Shown here: piece after piece, positions 39,545-50,592 of the stretch
Numbering within the stretch: the first letter of the stretch is position 1
Layout of the letters: each line of letters begins with the position of its first letter
Made by a program: the position numbers and the translations under genes
Notes under the pieces: model-generated
What the model was told of the DNA's origin: nothing
The model's database searches: none
The model's input: only the letters and a program-made list of their open reading frames with translations
Source: Vibrio sp. PID17_43
GTDB taxonomy: Bacteria; Pseudomonadota; Gammaproteobacteria; Enterobacterales; Vibrionaceae
Direction of reading: 5' to 3'
DNA: 64,000 bases
NCBI RefSeq assembly: GCF_002608565.1
Contig: NZ_LIXM01000016.1
Span: 1 to 64,000 of the forward strand

Positions 39545-40350
39545 GAAATGATGTCCATTTAGGACACAAAGCGCGTAAACGTTTTGGTCAAAACTTCCTG
39601 AACGATCCATACATTATTGATGGCATCGTATCGGCAATTAACCCAAGACCAGGGCAAAATCTGGTTGAGATCGGTCCTGGTCTAGGCGCAATTACTGAAC
39701 CAGTCGGCCGTGAAGTCGACAAATTCACGGTTATTGAATTAGACCGCGATCTAGCCGAGCGTCTACGCAACCATCCTGAGCTGGCAGACAAACTGACCAT
39801 TCATGAAGGCGATGCGATGCGCTTTGACTTCACACAGTTAGTGAAGCCGAACAACAAGCTACGTATCTTCGGTAACTTGCCGTACAACATCTCTACTCCA
39901 TTGATGTTCCATCTTTTTGAGTTCCATAAAGACATTCAAGACATGCACTTTATGCTTCAAAAAGAAGTGGTTAACCGTTTAGCAGCGGGTCCTGGCAGCA
40001 AAGCATATGGTCGTCTGACTGTGATGGCGCAATACTACTGCAAAGTGGTTCCGGTATTAGAAGTGCCGCCAGAGTCCTTCGTTCCGCCACCAAAAGTAGA
40101 TTCAGCGGTCGTACGCTTGGTGCCTTACGAGGAGCTGCCACACCCAGCAAAAGATTTACGCTTGTTAGAGCGCGTGTGTCGTGAAGGTTTTAACCAACGC
40201 CGTAAAACCGTACGCAACTGCTACAAATCTCTACTAAGCACAGAAACACTGGAAGAACTAGGCATCAATCCTAGTATGCGTCCAGAAAACCTGACGCTAC
40301 AACAATTCGTCGCCATGGCGAACTGGCTTGCGGATAACCCACAGCACTAA
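39541..40350 (+). CDS. ksgA: 16S rRNA (A1518/A1519) dimethyltransferase
   Basis: A 269-aa SAM-dependent enzyme (also called RsmA) that dimethylates two adjacent adenines in the 3' end of 16S rRNA during 30S maturation. [16 protein letters not shown] (12-27), SAM motif [11 protein letters not shown] (41-51) and catalytic FGNLPYNIS (near 110-118) are all present. Start overlaps pdxA (ATGA). A hairpin follows its stop. Confidence 0.97.
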   Translation: MRNDVHLGHKARKRFGQNFLNDPYIIDGIVSAINPRPGQNLVEIGPGLGAITEPVGREVDKFTVIELDRDLAERLRNHPELADKLTIHEGDAMRFDFTQLVKPNNKLRIFGNLPYNISTPLMFHLFEFHKDIQDMHFMLQKEVVNRLAAGPGSKAYGRLTVMAQYYCKVVPVLEVPPESFVPPPKVDSAVVRLVPYEELPHPAKDLRLLERVCREGFNQRRKTVRNCYKSLLSTETLEELGINPSMRPENLTLQQFVAMANWLADNPQH

Positions 40351-40361
40351 TCACTCAAACG

Positions 40362-40391
40362 ATAAGCCAAGCCCTAGCCGGTTTGGCTTAT
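40362..40391 (+). terminator. Hairpin after ksgA
   Basis: ATAAGCCAA (40362-40370) pairs with TTGGCTTAT (40383-40391). The tail is only moderately T-rich, so it may attenuate rather than end transcription into apaGH. Confidence 0.6.
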
Positions 40392-40415
40392 TATTATGCT
40401 TATCAAGGAGTGCAC

Positions 40416-40796
40416 ATGGACGTCATTCAACCTTGCATAAAGATTCAAGTTCACACCAAATACATTGAAGAGCAGTCCAGCCCCGAGCTACAGCGCTTCG
40501 TATTTTCCTACATCATCACCATCAAAAATCTCAGCCAGCAAACGGTGCAATTAGTGAGCCGCCGTTGGTTAATCACCAACGCCGATGGCAAACAGATGAC
40601 AGTAGAAGGCGAAGGTGTGGTGGGCCAACAACCATTTATCGATGGTAGCGATGAGTACACTTACAGCAGCGGCACCGCACTAGAAACACCGGTTGGCGTA
40701 ATGCAAGGACACTACGTGATGCTAGATGAAAAAGGACAAGAGTTTCTCGTTGACGTTGAGCCATTCCGTCTTGCTGTTCCCAATGTCCTAAATTAA
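40416..40796 (+). CDS. apaG: ApaG protein (DUF525)
   Basis: A 126-aa immunoglobulin-like beta sandwich protein. Start ATG 40416 after AAGGAG. The conserved core reads [25 protein letters not shown] (split here at residues about 50-75) and later [13 protein letters not shown]. It is linked to magnesium/cobalt homeostasis and nucleotide stress phenotypes through its partner apaH, but its own activity is unclear. Confidence 0.94.
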   Translation: MDVIQPCIKIQVHTKYIEEQSSPELQRFVFSYIITIKNLSQQTVQLVSRRWLITNADGKQMTVEGEGVVGQQPFIDGSDEYTYSSGTALETPVGVMQGHYVMLDEKGQEFLVDVEPFRLAVPNVLN

Positions 40797-40807
40797 TCGG
40801 AGATTCA

Positions 40808-41614
40808 GTGGCTACCTATATCGTTGGTGATATCCAAGGCTGTTTTGATGAACTACAACAGCTACTAAAACGTGTCGTTTTTTCTGCGCAAAAAGATCAA
40901 CTTTGGCTTGCTGGTGACTTAGTCGCCAGAGGGCCTAAATCATTAGAAACACTACGTTTTGTTAAATCGCTTGGCGACAGTGCCAAAGTCGTATTAGGCA
41001 ATCATGACCTACACTTAATGGCCGTTTCTGTAGGACTAAAAAAAGTTAAAGAGAAAGACAAAACCGCCGCAATTTTCTCGGCGCCAGACAAAGATGAACT
41101 GCTCACTTGGCTTAGCCAACAACCATTACTTGCTGAACATGATGAGTTTGTCATGTGCCATGCTGGCATTTCCCCCCAATGGGATTTAGCCACCGCAAGA
41201 CAATGCGCTCGTGAAGTGGAGAGCATTATTCGGAGCGAACGGTTGCCATGGTTGCTAGAGAATATGTACAGCAACCAACCTGATCTTTGGGATGACTCCC
41301 TACAAGGTTTGGATCGTTATCGCTATACCATCAATGCCTTTACGCGTATGCGTTTTTGCTTTCCTGACAGTCGCTTAGATATGAATTGTAAGCTCCCTCC
41401 ACAAGAAGTACAGGAAGACGAGTTAGTGCCCTGGTTCAAATTACCACAACGTATTAATCTTGAAAAAACCGTGCTGTTTGGCCACTGGGCTGCATTACAA
41501 GGTCATATTAACGAGCAAGTGATTGGTCTTGATACTGGCTGTGTATGGGGGGGATCGCTGACAATGATTCGTTGGGAAGATAAGCAAGTTTTCACACAAG
41601 AGGCGCTAGACTAA
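40808..41614 (+). CDS. apaH: Diadenosine tetraphosphatase (symmetrical)
   Basis: A 268-aa calcineurin-like metallophosphoesterase that cleaves Ap4A to two ADP, also decapping Np4-RNA. Starts at GTG with GGAG upstream. Metal-binding motifs GDIQGCFDEL (7-16), GDLVARGP (near 36-43) and GNHDLHL (near 62-68) are intact, with downstream HAGISPQW and FGHWAALQG. Last gene of the cluster. Confidence 0.96.
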   Translation: MATYIVGDIQGCFDELQQLLKRVVFSAQKDQLWLAGDLVARGPKSLETLRFVKSLGDSAKVVLGNHDLHLMAVSVGLKKVKEKDKTAAIFSAPDKDELLTWLSQQPLLAEHDEFVMCHAGISPQWDLATARQCAREVESIIRSERLPWLLENMYSNQPDLWDDSLQGLDRYRYTINAFTRMRFCFPDSRLDMNCKLPPQEVQEDELVPWFKLPQRINLEKTVLFGHWAALQGHINEQVIGLDTGCVWGGSLTMIRWEDKQVFTQEALD

Positions 41615-41642
41615 GCACTCCAGCTCAGGGCCCAAAGTAGCA

Positions 41643-41668
41643 AAAAGCACCGCATTAACGGTGCTTTT
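41643..41668. terminator. Bidirectional terminator between apaH and folA
   Basis: AAAAGCACCG (41643-41652) with CGGTGCTTTT (41659-41668), 6-nt loop. Confidence 0.9.
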
Positions 41669-41681
41669 CTCATTGTGCGGA

Positions 41682-42161
41682 TTATTTCTCTAGAATCGTA
41701 AAACGCATGTTGTAAGCGTTTTTCTCATCCGCTCTATACACTTCAGAGTACGTTTCTTTGAAATCAGTGCCCCAATCCGGGAACTGAGTATCGCCATCAA
41801 TTTTGGCTTCAATATGAGTCACATATAGCTTGTTCGCCATCGGTAAGCATGCTGCGTAAATGGCGCCCCCACCAATGATCATGACTTCTTCGACATCACC
41901 TGTAACTTCTAGCGCTTGCTCAATCGATGTCACCGTCGTGACGCCTTCTATCAACAGGGATGCATCTCGGCTTATCACAATATTCAAACGACCAGGGAGG
42001 GGACGACCGATCGAGTCATAGGTCTTGCGTCCCATCACGACAGGTTTACCCATAGTGCAACGTTTAAACCAGGCAAAATCAGCAGGAAGGTGCCAAGGCA
42101 TTTGGTTGTCCTTGCCGATAATTCGATTGTCTGCCATTGCGGCAATCATACTGATGATCAT
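41682..42161 (-). CDS. folA: Dihydrofolate reductase
   Basis: A 159-aa enzyme reducing dihydrofolate with NADPH; the target of trimethoprim. Shows DNQMPWHLPADFAWFKR (18-34, the Met20-loop and catalytic Asp28 region), GRKTYDSIGRPLPGR (cofactor site) and MIIGGGAIY. It looks chromosomal and normal in length. It follows the yjjPB pair on the same strand with a 9-nt gap, so may be co-transcribed. Confidence 0.96.
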   Translation of the reverse strand: MIISMIAAMADNRIIGKDNQMPWHLPADFAWFKRCTMGKPVVMGRKTYDSIGRPLPGRLNIVISRDASLLIEGVTTVTSIEQALEVTGDVEEVMIIGGGAIYAACLPMANKLYVTHIEAKIDGDTQFPDWGTDFKETYSEVYRADEKNAYNMRFTILEK

Positions 42162-42170
42162 ATTAGATCC

Positions 42171-42644
42171 TTATACAATGGGTCTGCGGCGATAGAATAA
42201 CAGCCCAGGAACCGCTAAGCCAACCGCTAAGCCTGCAATAATAAACATGGCTTTAAGAAAGTTTTCCATACACGTTGCAATAAGCTCAGGTGAGTACCCC
42301 AAATGGTTGATCTCCACCATGGCGATCATGGCTTTGTAAGCAAACACGCCCGGCACCATCGGGATCAATGCCGCCACGGTGAACACTTTCGGGTGGGCAA
42401 GAAAACGGTGGGACCAGTGAACACCGATCATGCCAACTAACGTCGCAGCAAAAAAAGTGGCCCATTCGATTGGTAAACCGAAGTGCAACATCAAATAACG
42501 GCTACCATGACCAATCGCACCACCGACGGCACAATACTTCAGTGCCTTGTGTGGTACGTTAAATACCATGGCAAACCCTACTGCTGGAATGGCAGCAAAA
42601 AACATATCGTTGAGCAGACCAAATACAAGTTCAAACCAACTCAT
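42171..42644 (-). CDS. yjjB: Threonine/serine exporter small subunit (YjjB-like)
   Basis: A 157-aa membrane protein with four to five hydrophobic segments, of the ThrE C-terminal half type. The start is ATG 42644, which shares one base with the yjjP stop (TAATG), so translation is coupled. In enterics YjjB and YjjP together export dicarboxylates such as succinate. Conserved GVHWSHRFLAHPKVF and IPMVPGVFAYKAM visible. Confidence 0.85.
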   Translation of the reverse strand: MSWFELVFGLLNDMFFAAIPAVGFAMVFNVPHKALKYCAVGGAIGHGSRYLMLHFGLPIEWATFFAATLVGMIGVHWSHRFLAHPKVFTVAALIPMVPGVFAYKAMIAMVEINHLGYSPELIATCMENFLKAMFIIAGLAVGLAVPGLLFYRRRPIV

Positions 42645-43444
42645 TAGCTCATCCACCCCCAAATTCCGGTGACTTCCATCGCCGCAACAATGCCAAGACA
42701 AGTCGCTAAAGTTAGCAGACTCGCCATGGTGAATCGAGCAATACCCATGTTGATGTGACCTTTAAGCATATCTGCGACGGAATTAATCAATGGGAAACCA
42801 GGAACAAGCATTAAGACAGAAGATGCCATAGCAACGGTTGGCAAATTACCAATATTAAAAATCACCGCTTGAGCAGAAATGAGTGTGGTGACAAAAGCCG
42901 TAACAGAAAAATTAAGTAATGGATTGAAGTGGCGATGGCCAATCTCTTGACGAACAATCATACCGCCTGCTGAGGCGAAAAATGTCATGATAAATACGCC
43001 CCAATCGCCTCCGGCTAAATGGCTGAATGCAGCACAGGAAAGGCCAATCATAAATACAACTAACCAGCGGTTATAGCGCTCAGGGCTGATAGTGTTGAGC
43101 TTTTTCTGCGCCATTTTTACATCAAGCAGGCCGCGCTCTATCATAATGCAAATACGCTGTATCTGCGTGATAACCCGCATATTAATCCCACGGTCCACAC
43201 ACGTTCGAGCAGTAGTGATGCAATGATCATCCATGAGTGTGGTTACGACTAATGCATTTGCTGATAGCGCCACTTCAACTTCATTGACCCCACAAGCGAG
43301 ACCAATGCGACGCATAATGTCGCTCACCAAGGTACTTTCTGCACCATGGGCTAACAGCATTTGTCCAGCTTGTGCGACAAGTCGTGAAATGCTTCTTTGA
43401 TTTGCTATTATCAGTTCTTCTGACGACATAACTTCCATTGTCAT
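42644..43444 (-). CDS. yjjP: Threonine/serine exporter large subunit (YjjP-like)
   Basis: A 266-aa protein. The soluble N-terminal domain (about 1-125) has LVAQAGQMLLAHGAESTLV, typical of the ThrE family. Five hydrophobic helices follow, including LVPGFPLINSVADML. It pairs with YjjB encoded immediately downstream to make a full ThrE-like exporter, split as in E. coli. Confidence 0.88.
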   Translation of the reverse strand: MTMEVMSSEELIIANQRSISRLVAQAGQMLLAHGAESTLVSDIMRRIGLACGVNEVEVALSANALVVTTLMDDHCITTARTCVDRGINMRVITQIQRICIMIERGLLDVKMAQKKLNTISPERYNRWLVVFMIGLSCAAFSHLAGGDWGVFIMTFFASAGGMIVRQEIGHRHFNPLLNFSVTAFVTTLISAQAVIFNIGNLPTVAMASSVLMLVPGFPLINSVADMLKGHINMGIARFTMASLLTLATCLGIVAAMEVTGIWGWMS

Positions 43445-43525
43445 AAAGACATCTCAATCCTTTTCCCTAAACGGCGTGTTATTGTGCCGTAAATCACATT
43501 CCGTAAACATGATTTAGATACAAAA

Positions 43526-43551
43526 AAAGCCGCAATAAATATTGCGGCTTT
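43526..43551 (-). terminator. obgE terminator
   Basis: AAAGCCGCAAT with ATTGCGGCTTT around a short loop, then T-rich on the minus strand; 18 nt past the obgE stop. Confidence 0.88.
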
Positions 43552-43568
43552 AATGAATTTGCTAATGA

Positions 43569-44747
<1,179 letters not shown>

Positions 44748-44887
44748 TTACTCCGACTACTTCGTGCGTGGATTAAATCTCATGTGCCATCAATCAAATT
44801 CTAGCAGATGACAGATCTAAGCTCCCAAAGATACCGAGCCCATTTGGTTTCGGACGAGAAACTTCGATATGTCGACTGCTACAAATA

Positions 44888-44916
44888 AAAAACCCCGCCG
44901 AATCGGCAGGGCTTTT
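44888..44916 (-). terminator. rpmA terminator
   Basis: On the minus strand AAAAGCCCTGCCG pairs with CGGCGGGGTTTT, with a T6 tail; between rpmA and obgE. Confidence 0.88.
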
Positions 44917-44958
44917 GAATTCAGCTATCAAGCTTAAATAATTAGCCTAAAGGTCAAA

Positions 44959-45216
44959 TTACTCAGCTTCGATGCTTACAAACTTACGGTTCTTAGGACC
45001 TTTAACCTCGAACTTCACTTTACCTTCAGTAAGAGCGAATAGAGTGTGGTCTTTACCGATACCTACGTTGTTACCAGCGTGGAATTTAGTACCACGTTGA
45101 CGAACGATGATGTTACCTGCAAGAACAGATTCACCACCGAAACGCTTAACACCTAGACGTTTGCTTTCTGAATCGCGGCCGTTACGAGTAGAACCACCAG
45201 CTTTTTTGTGTGCCAT
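44959..45216 (-). CDS. rpmA: 50S ribosomal protein L27
   Basis: An 85-aa ribosomal protein whose N-terminus [18 protein letters not shown] reaches the peptidyl-transferase centre. There is no processed extension of the firmicute type. 20 nt downstream of rplU. Confidence 0.98.
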
Positions 45217-45236
45217 TGTTAAACTCTCCTAATAGA

Positions 45237-45548
45237 TTAAGCGTTGATACCAGTGATCTTCACTTCAGTGAACCACTGACGGTGACCCTGTTGCTTACGA
45301 GAGTGCTTACGACGACGGAACTTAACGATTTTAACTTTATCGCCACGACCGTGTTGTACAACTTCAGCAACAACTTTGCCGCCCTCTACTAGAGGAGCAC
45401 CAACTTTGATGTCTTCGCCGTTAGCAACAAGAAGAACTTTATCAAATTCTACAGTTGCACCAGTTTCAACGTCTAATTTCTCTAAACGAAGAGTTTGACC
45501 TTCGCTTACACGGTGTTGTTTACCACCAGATTGGAAAACAGCGTACAT
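45237..45548 (-). CDS. rplU: 50S ribosomal protein L21
   Basis: A 103-aa 23S-binding protein, starting [18 protein letters not shown] and containing [16 protein letters not shown] near the end. First gene of rplU-rpmA, divergent from ispB. Confidence 0.98.
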
Positions 45549-45816
45549 ATTTTACTCCGCTTTTTCCGCACAGCCTGCAATCATTATTTGAGCTAGGGTG
45601 TGCGCTAAACTAATCATCAATAGGGCGCAGATTCTACAGAAGAGATGCCCCTATGACAAGCCATATTTTGAAAAAATTGGCGAAAAGCTAATCGCCAAAG
45701 AAAAGTGCGGCAATCATGCCCTTTAGTAATGTATTAATCAACGTTTTTTAGTGTATTATTCGACAATTATATAATTCGAATAAGCCTTGCAGGGTCTAAC
45801 TTCAGCCGGATATACG

Positions 45817-46788
45817 ATGGATTTTAAAACTATCCAAGCGCTTACTGCCGATGACATGGCAAAAGTGAATGAAACAATTCAAGCCCAACTCAATTCTGAT
45901 GTCTCTTTAATCAACCAACTCGGTTTTTATATCGTCAGTGGTGGAGGCAAACGTCTTAGACCGCTTCTGGCAATATTGTCAGCGCGCGCTCTGGGTTACC
46001 AAGGTAGCGGCCATACTATGGCTGCTGCATTTATCGAGTTCATCCATACAGCAACTTTGCTGCATGACGATGTGGTCGACGAATCAGAGATGCGTCGTGG
46101 AAAAGCGACAGCCAATGCGGCATTTGGTAATGCGGCGAGCGTGCTGGTTGGGGACTTTATCTATACTCGTTCGTTTCAAATGATGACTGAACTAGGATCC
46201 ATGAAGATCCTCAAGCTCATGAGTGAAGCAGTAAACGTGATCGCAGAAGGTGAGGTTCAACAGTTAATAAACTGTAATGATCCTGACACGACTGAAGATA
46301 ACTACATGCAAGTCATCTACTCTAAGACTGCACGTTTGTTTGAATCAGCCACACAAATTGGTGCCATCCTAAATAATGCACCAGAAGATGTGGAACTCGC
46401 ATTACAGAATTACGGCAAATACTTAGGCACTGCATTCCAACTGATCGATGACGTGATGGATTACACGTCGGACGGTGAGGACATGGGTAAAAATGTTGGT
46501 GATGATTTGGCTGAAGGTAAACCAACACTTCCTTTGCTTCACGCCATGCGCAACACGACGCCAGAAAACGCCCTGATGATTCGAGAAGCGATTGAGAAAG
46601 CCAACGGCATGGAACGTTTAGACGACATCCTTGCGGTCATGGAACAAACGGGCTCGCTTGAATACACGACGCAGAAAGCGTTGGATGAAGCTGATAAAGC
46701 CATCGCTGAGCTTACTGTCCTTCCTGAGTCAGATTACAAGCAAGCACTCATCACGCTAGCACACATGGCCGTGAAGCGTACGAGCTAA
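45817..46788 (+). CDS. ispB: Octaprenyl diphosphate synthase
   Basis: A 323-aa trans-prenyltransferase making the side chain of ubiquinone-8 and menaquinone. The two aspartate-rich motifs are present: LLHDDVVDESEMRRGKA (near 80) and LIDDVMDYTSD (near 205). Start ATG 45817 matches family length; a TTG upstream is unlikely. Divergent from rplU, the usual arrangement. Followed by a terminator. Confidence 0.95.
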   Translation: MDFKTIQALTADDMAKVNETIQAQLNSDVSLINQLGFYIVSGGGKRLRPLLAILSARALGYQGSGHTMAAAFIEFIHTATLLHDDVVDESEMRRGKATANAAFGNAASVLVGDFIYTRSFQMMTELGSMKILKLMSEAVNVIAEGEVQQLINCNDPDTTEDNYMQVIYSKTARLFESATQIGAILNNAPEDVELALQNYGKYLGTAFQLIDDVMDYTSDGEDMGKNVGDDLAEGKPTLPLLHAMRNTTPENALMIREAIEKANGMERLDDILAVMEQTGSLEYTTQKALDEADKAIAELTVLPESDYKQALITLAHMAVKRTS

Positions 46789-46817
46789 CGCTAAATAAAA
46801 TAGAAAGATCCTAAAGT

Positions 46818-46846
46818 AAAAAGGAAGTGCTATGCGCTTCCTTTTT
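46818..46846 (+). terminator. ispB terminator
   Basis: AAAAAGGAAGTGC with GCGCTTCCTTTTT (one U-G pair) around a TAT loop. Confidence 0.85.
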
Positions 46847-46886
46847 GTTATCTGTCGTATTTATTCGCAATCTAACCGATTAAAAG

Positions 46887-47078
46887 TCAATAGTATTGCT
46901 CACAATTACCATGAAGCTGTGGGTTGTCTTCTATCTCATCAAAACTGACCGCCAATTGCTCCTCAGAGCCTTGCTTAGCCAGTAATACGGTCTCAGATTC
47001 TTGATCAACAACCATAATGGTTCCTACACCTTGCTGACACTCCACAACCATACCTTTACGGATTCGACTTGCTTCCAT
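46887..47078 (-). CDS. Small conserved hypothetical protein (63-64 aa)
   Basis: The start is one of two adjacent ATGs (47081 or 47078) behind AAGGAG. The product is acidic and shows KGMVVECQQGVGTIMVVDQE followed by LLAKQGSEEQLAVSFDEIED, a small beta-barrel-like pattern (SH3/KOW type). It is downstream of mdh beyond its terminator. I do not know its function. Confidence 0.65.
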   Translation of the reverse strand: MEASRIRKGMVVECQQGVGTIMVVDQESETVLLAKQGSEEQLAVSFDEIEDNPQLHGNCEQYY

Positions 47079-47144
47079 CATCTTCTCCTTCACAACGTTG
47101 CTTGGATCTGACTCTGCTACGCAAGTTAAGGCGAAAGGATCAAA

Positions 47145-47168
47145 AAAGCCGATCCTAAGATCGACTTT
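47145..47168 (-). terminator. mdh terminator
   Basis: A 10-bp stem (47145-47154 with 47159-47168, one G-U pair in RNA), 4-nt loop and T6 on the minus strand. Confidence 0.88.
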
Positions 47169-47202
47169 CTTCTTTAAATGACCTTCTTTAAATAAAAAAG
47201 GC

Positions 47203-48138
47203 TTATTTAGCGAATTCAACACCAATGTTAATATCACTGTTTAGCGTTTCAAGCATGCCATCAAGCGCAGACTTCTCGTAGTCGCTCAATGCACCATAGC
47301 TTAGTACTTCTTCTACACCGTCTTTACCTAGCTTCACAGGCTGCGCGAAGTAAGGAGCGTGTTCACTACCGCCTTCCACGTATGCACACTCTACCACACC
47401 TTCTTCACCTTGCAGTGCACGTACAAGCGCTAGACCGAAGCGACATGCCGCTTGACCCATAGACAGAGTCGCACTACCACCACCCGCTTTTGCTTCTACT
47501 ACTTCTGTACCCGCATTTTGGATACGCTTGGTGAGTGCTTCTACTTCTTCAGCGGTAAACTCCACACCTTCAACTTGAGAAAGTAGAGGAAGAATGGTTA
47601 CGCCAGAGTGGCCACCGATAACAGGAACGCGAACGTCACCAGGATCTTTATCTTTTAGCTCAGCCACGAATGTTTCTGAACGGATTACGTCTAGTGTTGT
47701 TACACCAAACAACTTGCGCTTGTCGTAAACACCGGCTTTCTTTAGAACTTCAGCCGCGATTGGTACCGTCGTGTTCACTGGGTTAGTGATGATACCTACG
47801 CATGCTTTTGGACACACAACTGCGATCTTCTCCGCTAGCGACTTTACGATGCCAGCGTTTACGTTAAATAGATCCGCACGATCCATACCAGGCTTACGAG
47901 CAACACCAGCAGAGATGAGTACTACGTCCGCACCTTCAAGTGCAGGAGTAGGATCTTCCCCAGCGTAACCTTTGATAGATACTGGCGTTGGGATGTGGCT
48001 AAGATCAGCGGCCACACCAGGAGTTACTGGAGCAATATCGTATAGGGCTAAATCAGAACCAGCAGGAAGGCGGTTCTTAAGCAGAAGGGCTAGGGCTTGA
48101 CCAATGCCGCCAGCGGCACCAATTACGGCTACTTTCAT
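47203..48138 (-). CDS. mdh: Malate dehydrogenase
   Basis: A 311-aa NAD-dependent TCA cycle enzyme. Start ATG 48138 gives [16 protein letters not shown] with the Rossmann glycines at the N-terminus, after a GGAG site. [21 protein letters not shown] (substrate loop) and the catalytic histidine in [15 protein letters not shown] are intact. Divergent from argR, a conserved pairing in gammaproteobacteria. Confidence 0.97.
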   Translation of the reverse strand: MKVAVIGAAGGIGQALALLLKNRLPAGSDLALYDIAPVTPGVAADLSHIPTPVSIKGYAGEDPTPALEGADVVLISAGVARKPGMDRADLFNVNAGIVKSLAEKIAVVCPKACVGIITNPVNTTVPIAAEVLKKAGVYDKRKLFGVTTLDVIRSETFVAELKDKDPGDVRVPVIGGHSGVTILPLLSQVEGVEFTAEEVEALTKRIQNAGTEVVEAKAGGGSATLSMGQAACRFGLALVRALQGEEGVVECAYVEGGSEHAPYFAQPVKLGKDGVEEVLSYGALSDYEKSALDGMLETLNSDINIGVEFAK

Positions 48139-48496
48139 GTAGTTCTCCTTGAGAGTATTTCTCTTATAAACGTATTCGTAGGGTGTTTTGTAACCAACTA
48201 GCGTCAAATTATCTGAATCACAACTTGATTACAATCAATTAACGCCAGCTTTGCGACCTCGCGCAACTCACTACTGGCGTGCTACAAATAAAGGCTTGAT
48301 TATTCTTTTATTCTGTAGAAAAAACAACAGTGACCTCAAAGTTCTCGTTGTTGCACCAGCAATTTAAGGTATTTCATCCTATATAAAGTTTACAGTGATG
48401 ACATTAACATAATACTGTGACTTTTTTGGTACTAGATGAATATCTATGCGAGAATATGCAAAATCGCTGTTTCAAAAAAAGAGAATCATAACGACT
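48139..48496. promoter_or_regulatory. Divergent mdh-argR control region
   Basis: About 360 bp with promoters for both genes. Around 48434-48461 TGAATATCTATGC and AGAATATGC weakly resemble ARG-box halves upstream of argR, consistent with autoregulation, but the match is poor. Confidence 0.35.
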
Positions 48497-48967
48497 ATGC
48501 GCAATTCAGAGAAACAAGATAACTTAGTTCGCGCTTTTAAAGCCTTATTAAAAGAAGAGAGCTTTGGTTCACAGGGTGAGATCGTAGATGCATTAAAGCA
48601 GCAAGGTTTTGAAAGCATCAACCAATCCAAAGTGTCTCGCATGCTAACCAAATTCGGTGCAGTGCGAACTCGCAATGCGAAAATGGAGATGGTCTACTGC
48701 CTACCCGCCGAATTGGGCGTACCGACGGTAAGTAGCTCGCTACGCGAGTTGGTTTTAGACGTCGACCACAATGCAGCATTAGTTGTTATTCACACCGGTC
48801 CTGGCGCGGCGCAGTTGATTGCTCGCTTGCTTGACTCTCTCGGTAAATCAGAAGGCATTCTTGGCGTTGTTGCTGGCGATGACACAATCTTCATCACACC
48901 AACAAAAACTGTTTCGACAGAGCAATTGTTTGAGTCTGTATGCGAACTTTTTGAGTACGCCGGTTAA
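48497..48967 (+). CDS. argR: Arginine repressor
   Basis: A 156-aa hexameric repressor. Start ATG 48497 ([14 protein letters not shown]). The N-terminal winged helix has [14 protein letters not shown] and [20 protein letters not shown]. The C-terminal arginine-binding and oligomerisation domain has [17 protein letters not shown] and GDDTIFI. Represses arginine synthesis genes when arginine is bound. Confidence 0.96.
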   Translation: MRNSEKQDNLVRAFKALLKEESFGSQGEIVDALKQQGFESINQSKVSRMLTKFGAVRTRNAKMEMVYCLPAELGVPTVSSSLRELVLDVDHNAALVVIHTGPGAAQLIARLLDSLGKSEGILGVVAGDDTIFITPTKTVSTEQLFESVCELFEYAG

Positions 48968-49338
48968 CTAACGCTAGGGCTATGAAATAAATAGCATTTT
49001 ATAGTCCTGGCACTATGTTAATGTTCTGATTCCTCCCTGCCCCTAAAAATGCGACACCGATCACACTGTTGATTTTTTTGCTACCCTCCTCCAATTTTTC
49101 ATAAGCAATTGTTATAAAAGAAATTACACACTAGTAACAGGCCCTCTTTACTCTCATTCACATTAGGTTAATTCGCTATAAGCTTTAACAATAAGATAAT
49201 TTTCTGCTTTTTTTTTGTTATTATTCGTTCACTTTTTCAAACTATTAAGTCGAAAAGGTTGCCGTTTCCCAGCAGGAAACTCCAGAAATCATTCGTGGTT
49301 ATTTCTGGGTTAATAATGAATATAAGGAAGTGAAATTG
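48968..49338 (+). promoter_or_regulatory. TAXI receptor gene upstream region with tandem hairpins
   Basis: About 370 bp. Near the gene are two adjacent perfect hairpins: GTTTCC/GGAAAC (49264-49269 with 49275-49280) and CCAGAAAT/ATTTCTGG (49282-49289 with 49301-49308). They would fall in the 5' untranslated leader, 30 nt before the start. No known riboswitch pattern is recognised. Confidence 0.45.
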
Positions 49339-50304
49339 ATGGCATTTAACAAACTTCTCAAAGTTGGCGCTATTGCCGCAGCAGTAATGGGCGCTGGCGC
49401 AGTTAACGCTCAAGAGTTTATTACAATCGGTACGGGCTCTGTAACCGGTGTTTACTACCCTACCGGCGGTGCTATTTGTAAACTGGTAAACAAAGGTCGT
49501 AAAGACCACAATATTCGCTGTTCAGTAGAATCAACTGGTGGGTCTATTTACAACGTAAACACGATTCGTGCTAACGAATTAGACTTTGGTATCGTGCAAT
49601 CGGATTGGCAATACCACGGTTACAACGGTACGAGTAAGTTTGCAGAACAAGGCCCTTACAAAAAGCTACGCGCCATGTTCTCTCTTCATACAGAACCTTT
49701 TAACATCATCGCGCGTGCTGATTCTGGCATCGAAAATGTTCAAGACCTAAAAGGTAAGCGTGTCAACATTGGTAACCCAGGCTCTGGCGACCGAGCGACT
49801 ATGGGCGTGGTAATGGATGCAATGGGCTGGACAAATGACAGCTTCAAGCTTGCATCAGAGCTAAAAGGTTCTGAGCGCTCTCAAGCACTTTGTGACAACA
49901 AGATCGACGCATTCATCTATATGGTTGGTCACCCAAATGGTTCCATCAAAGAAGCGACGACCTCTTGTGATGCGAAACTTGTTTCCGCAAGCGGTGAAAA
50001 GATCGATGAGATCGTTTCAGGCAATCCATACTACGCATTCAGCACAGTACCTGCTGGCATGTACCGCGGTACAGAAGGCGATGTAAACAGCTTTGGTGTT
50101 GCAGCAACAATGGTCACGACCTCTGATGTTTCAGATGAAGTCGCATACAACGTTGCAAAAGCGGTATTCGAGAACTTCAGCACCTTCAAACGCCTACACC
50201 CTGCATTTGCTAGCCTGAAGAAAGAGGACATGGTGAAAGCGGGTCTTTCTATTCCTCTTCACCCAGGAGCTGAAAAATACTACAAAGAAGTAGGCCTACT
50301 CTAA
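49339..50304 (+). CDS. TAXI-family TRAP transporter solute receptor
   Basis: A 321-aa periplasmic binding protein. Start ATG 49339 after AAGGAAG. Signal peptide about 1-24 ending AVNAQ. Characteristic TAXI features: ITIGTGSVTGVYYPTGGAICKLVNKGR (in two halves, 28-54) and LKGKRVNIGNPGSGDRATMG (near 135-155). It captures substrate for the fused permease downstream; glutamate or similar acids are transported by some family members, but the ligand here is unknown. A strong hairpin after the gene probably stabilises its mRNA. Confidence 0.9.
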   Translation: MAFNKLLKVGAIAAAVMGAGAVNAQEFITIGTGSVTGVYYPTGGAICKLVNKGRKDHNIRCSVESTGGSIYNVNTIRANELDFGIVQSDWQYHGYNGTSKFAEQGPYKKLRAMFSLHTEPFNIIARADSGIENVQDLKGKRVNIGNPGSGDRATMGVVMDAMGWTNDSFKLASELKGSERSQALCDNKIDAFIYMVGHPNGSIKEATTSCDAKLVSASGEKIDEIVSGNPYYAFSTVPAGMYRGTEGDVNSFGVAATMVTTSDVSDEVAYNVAKAVFENFSTFKRLHPAFASLKKEDMVKAGLSIPLHPGAEKYYKEVGLL

Positions 50305-50325
50305 TAAGTAGCTACTGACTCCAAC

Positions 50326-50359
50326 ATTCAGGCAGAAAAAGATGGGGTTCTGCCTGAAT
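50326..50359 (+). other. Perfect 12-bp intergenic hairpin between receptor and permease genes
   Basis: ATTCAGGCAGAA (50326-50337) pairs completely with 50348-50359 around a 10-nt loop. There is no U tract after it. Such hairpins between a binding-protein gene and its permease usually protect the upstream mRNA so the receptor is made in excess. Confidence 0.7.
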
Positions 50360-50592
50360 GAGTGTGCTGGTAGAGTTCGTTCGACCAGCATTCTAAATCG
50401 CTCCTCCCTCGACGGAGCACACTCACATACCTAAGAAAACCGCTTACTAGCCACCGTTTAAAAAACGATTGCATTGGCTCAAGTAGCAAAACACTCGAAA
50501 GCAAACTTCACTCTATTCACTACACTGATAGAGGCGAAGCGGGGTTCTCGAAACAAAGAACTGACATGACCATCAATAATAAGGAAAAGTAC

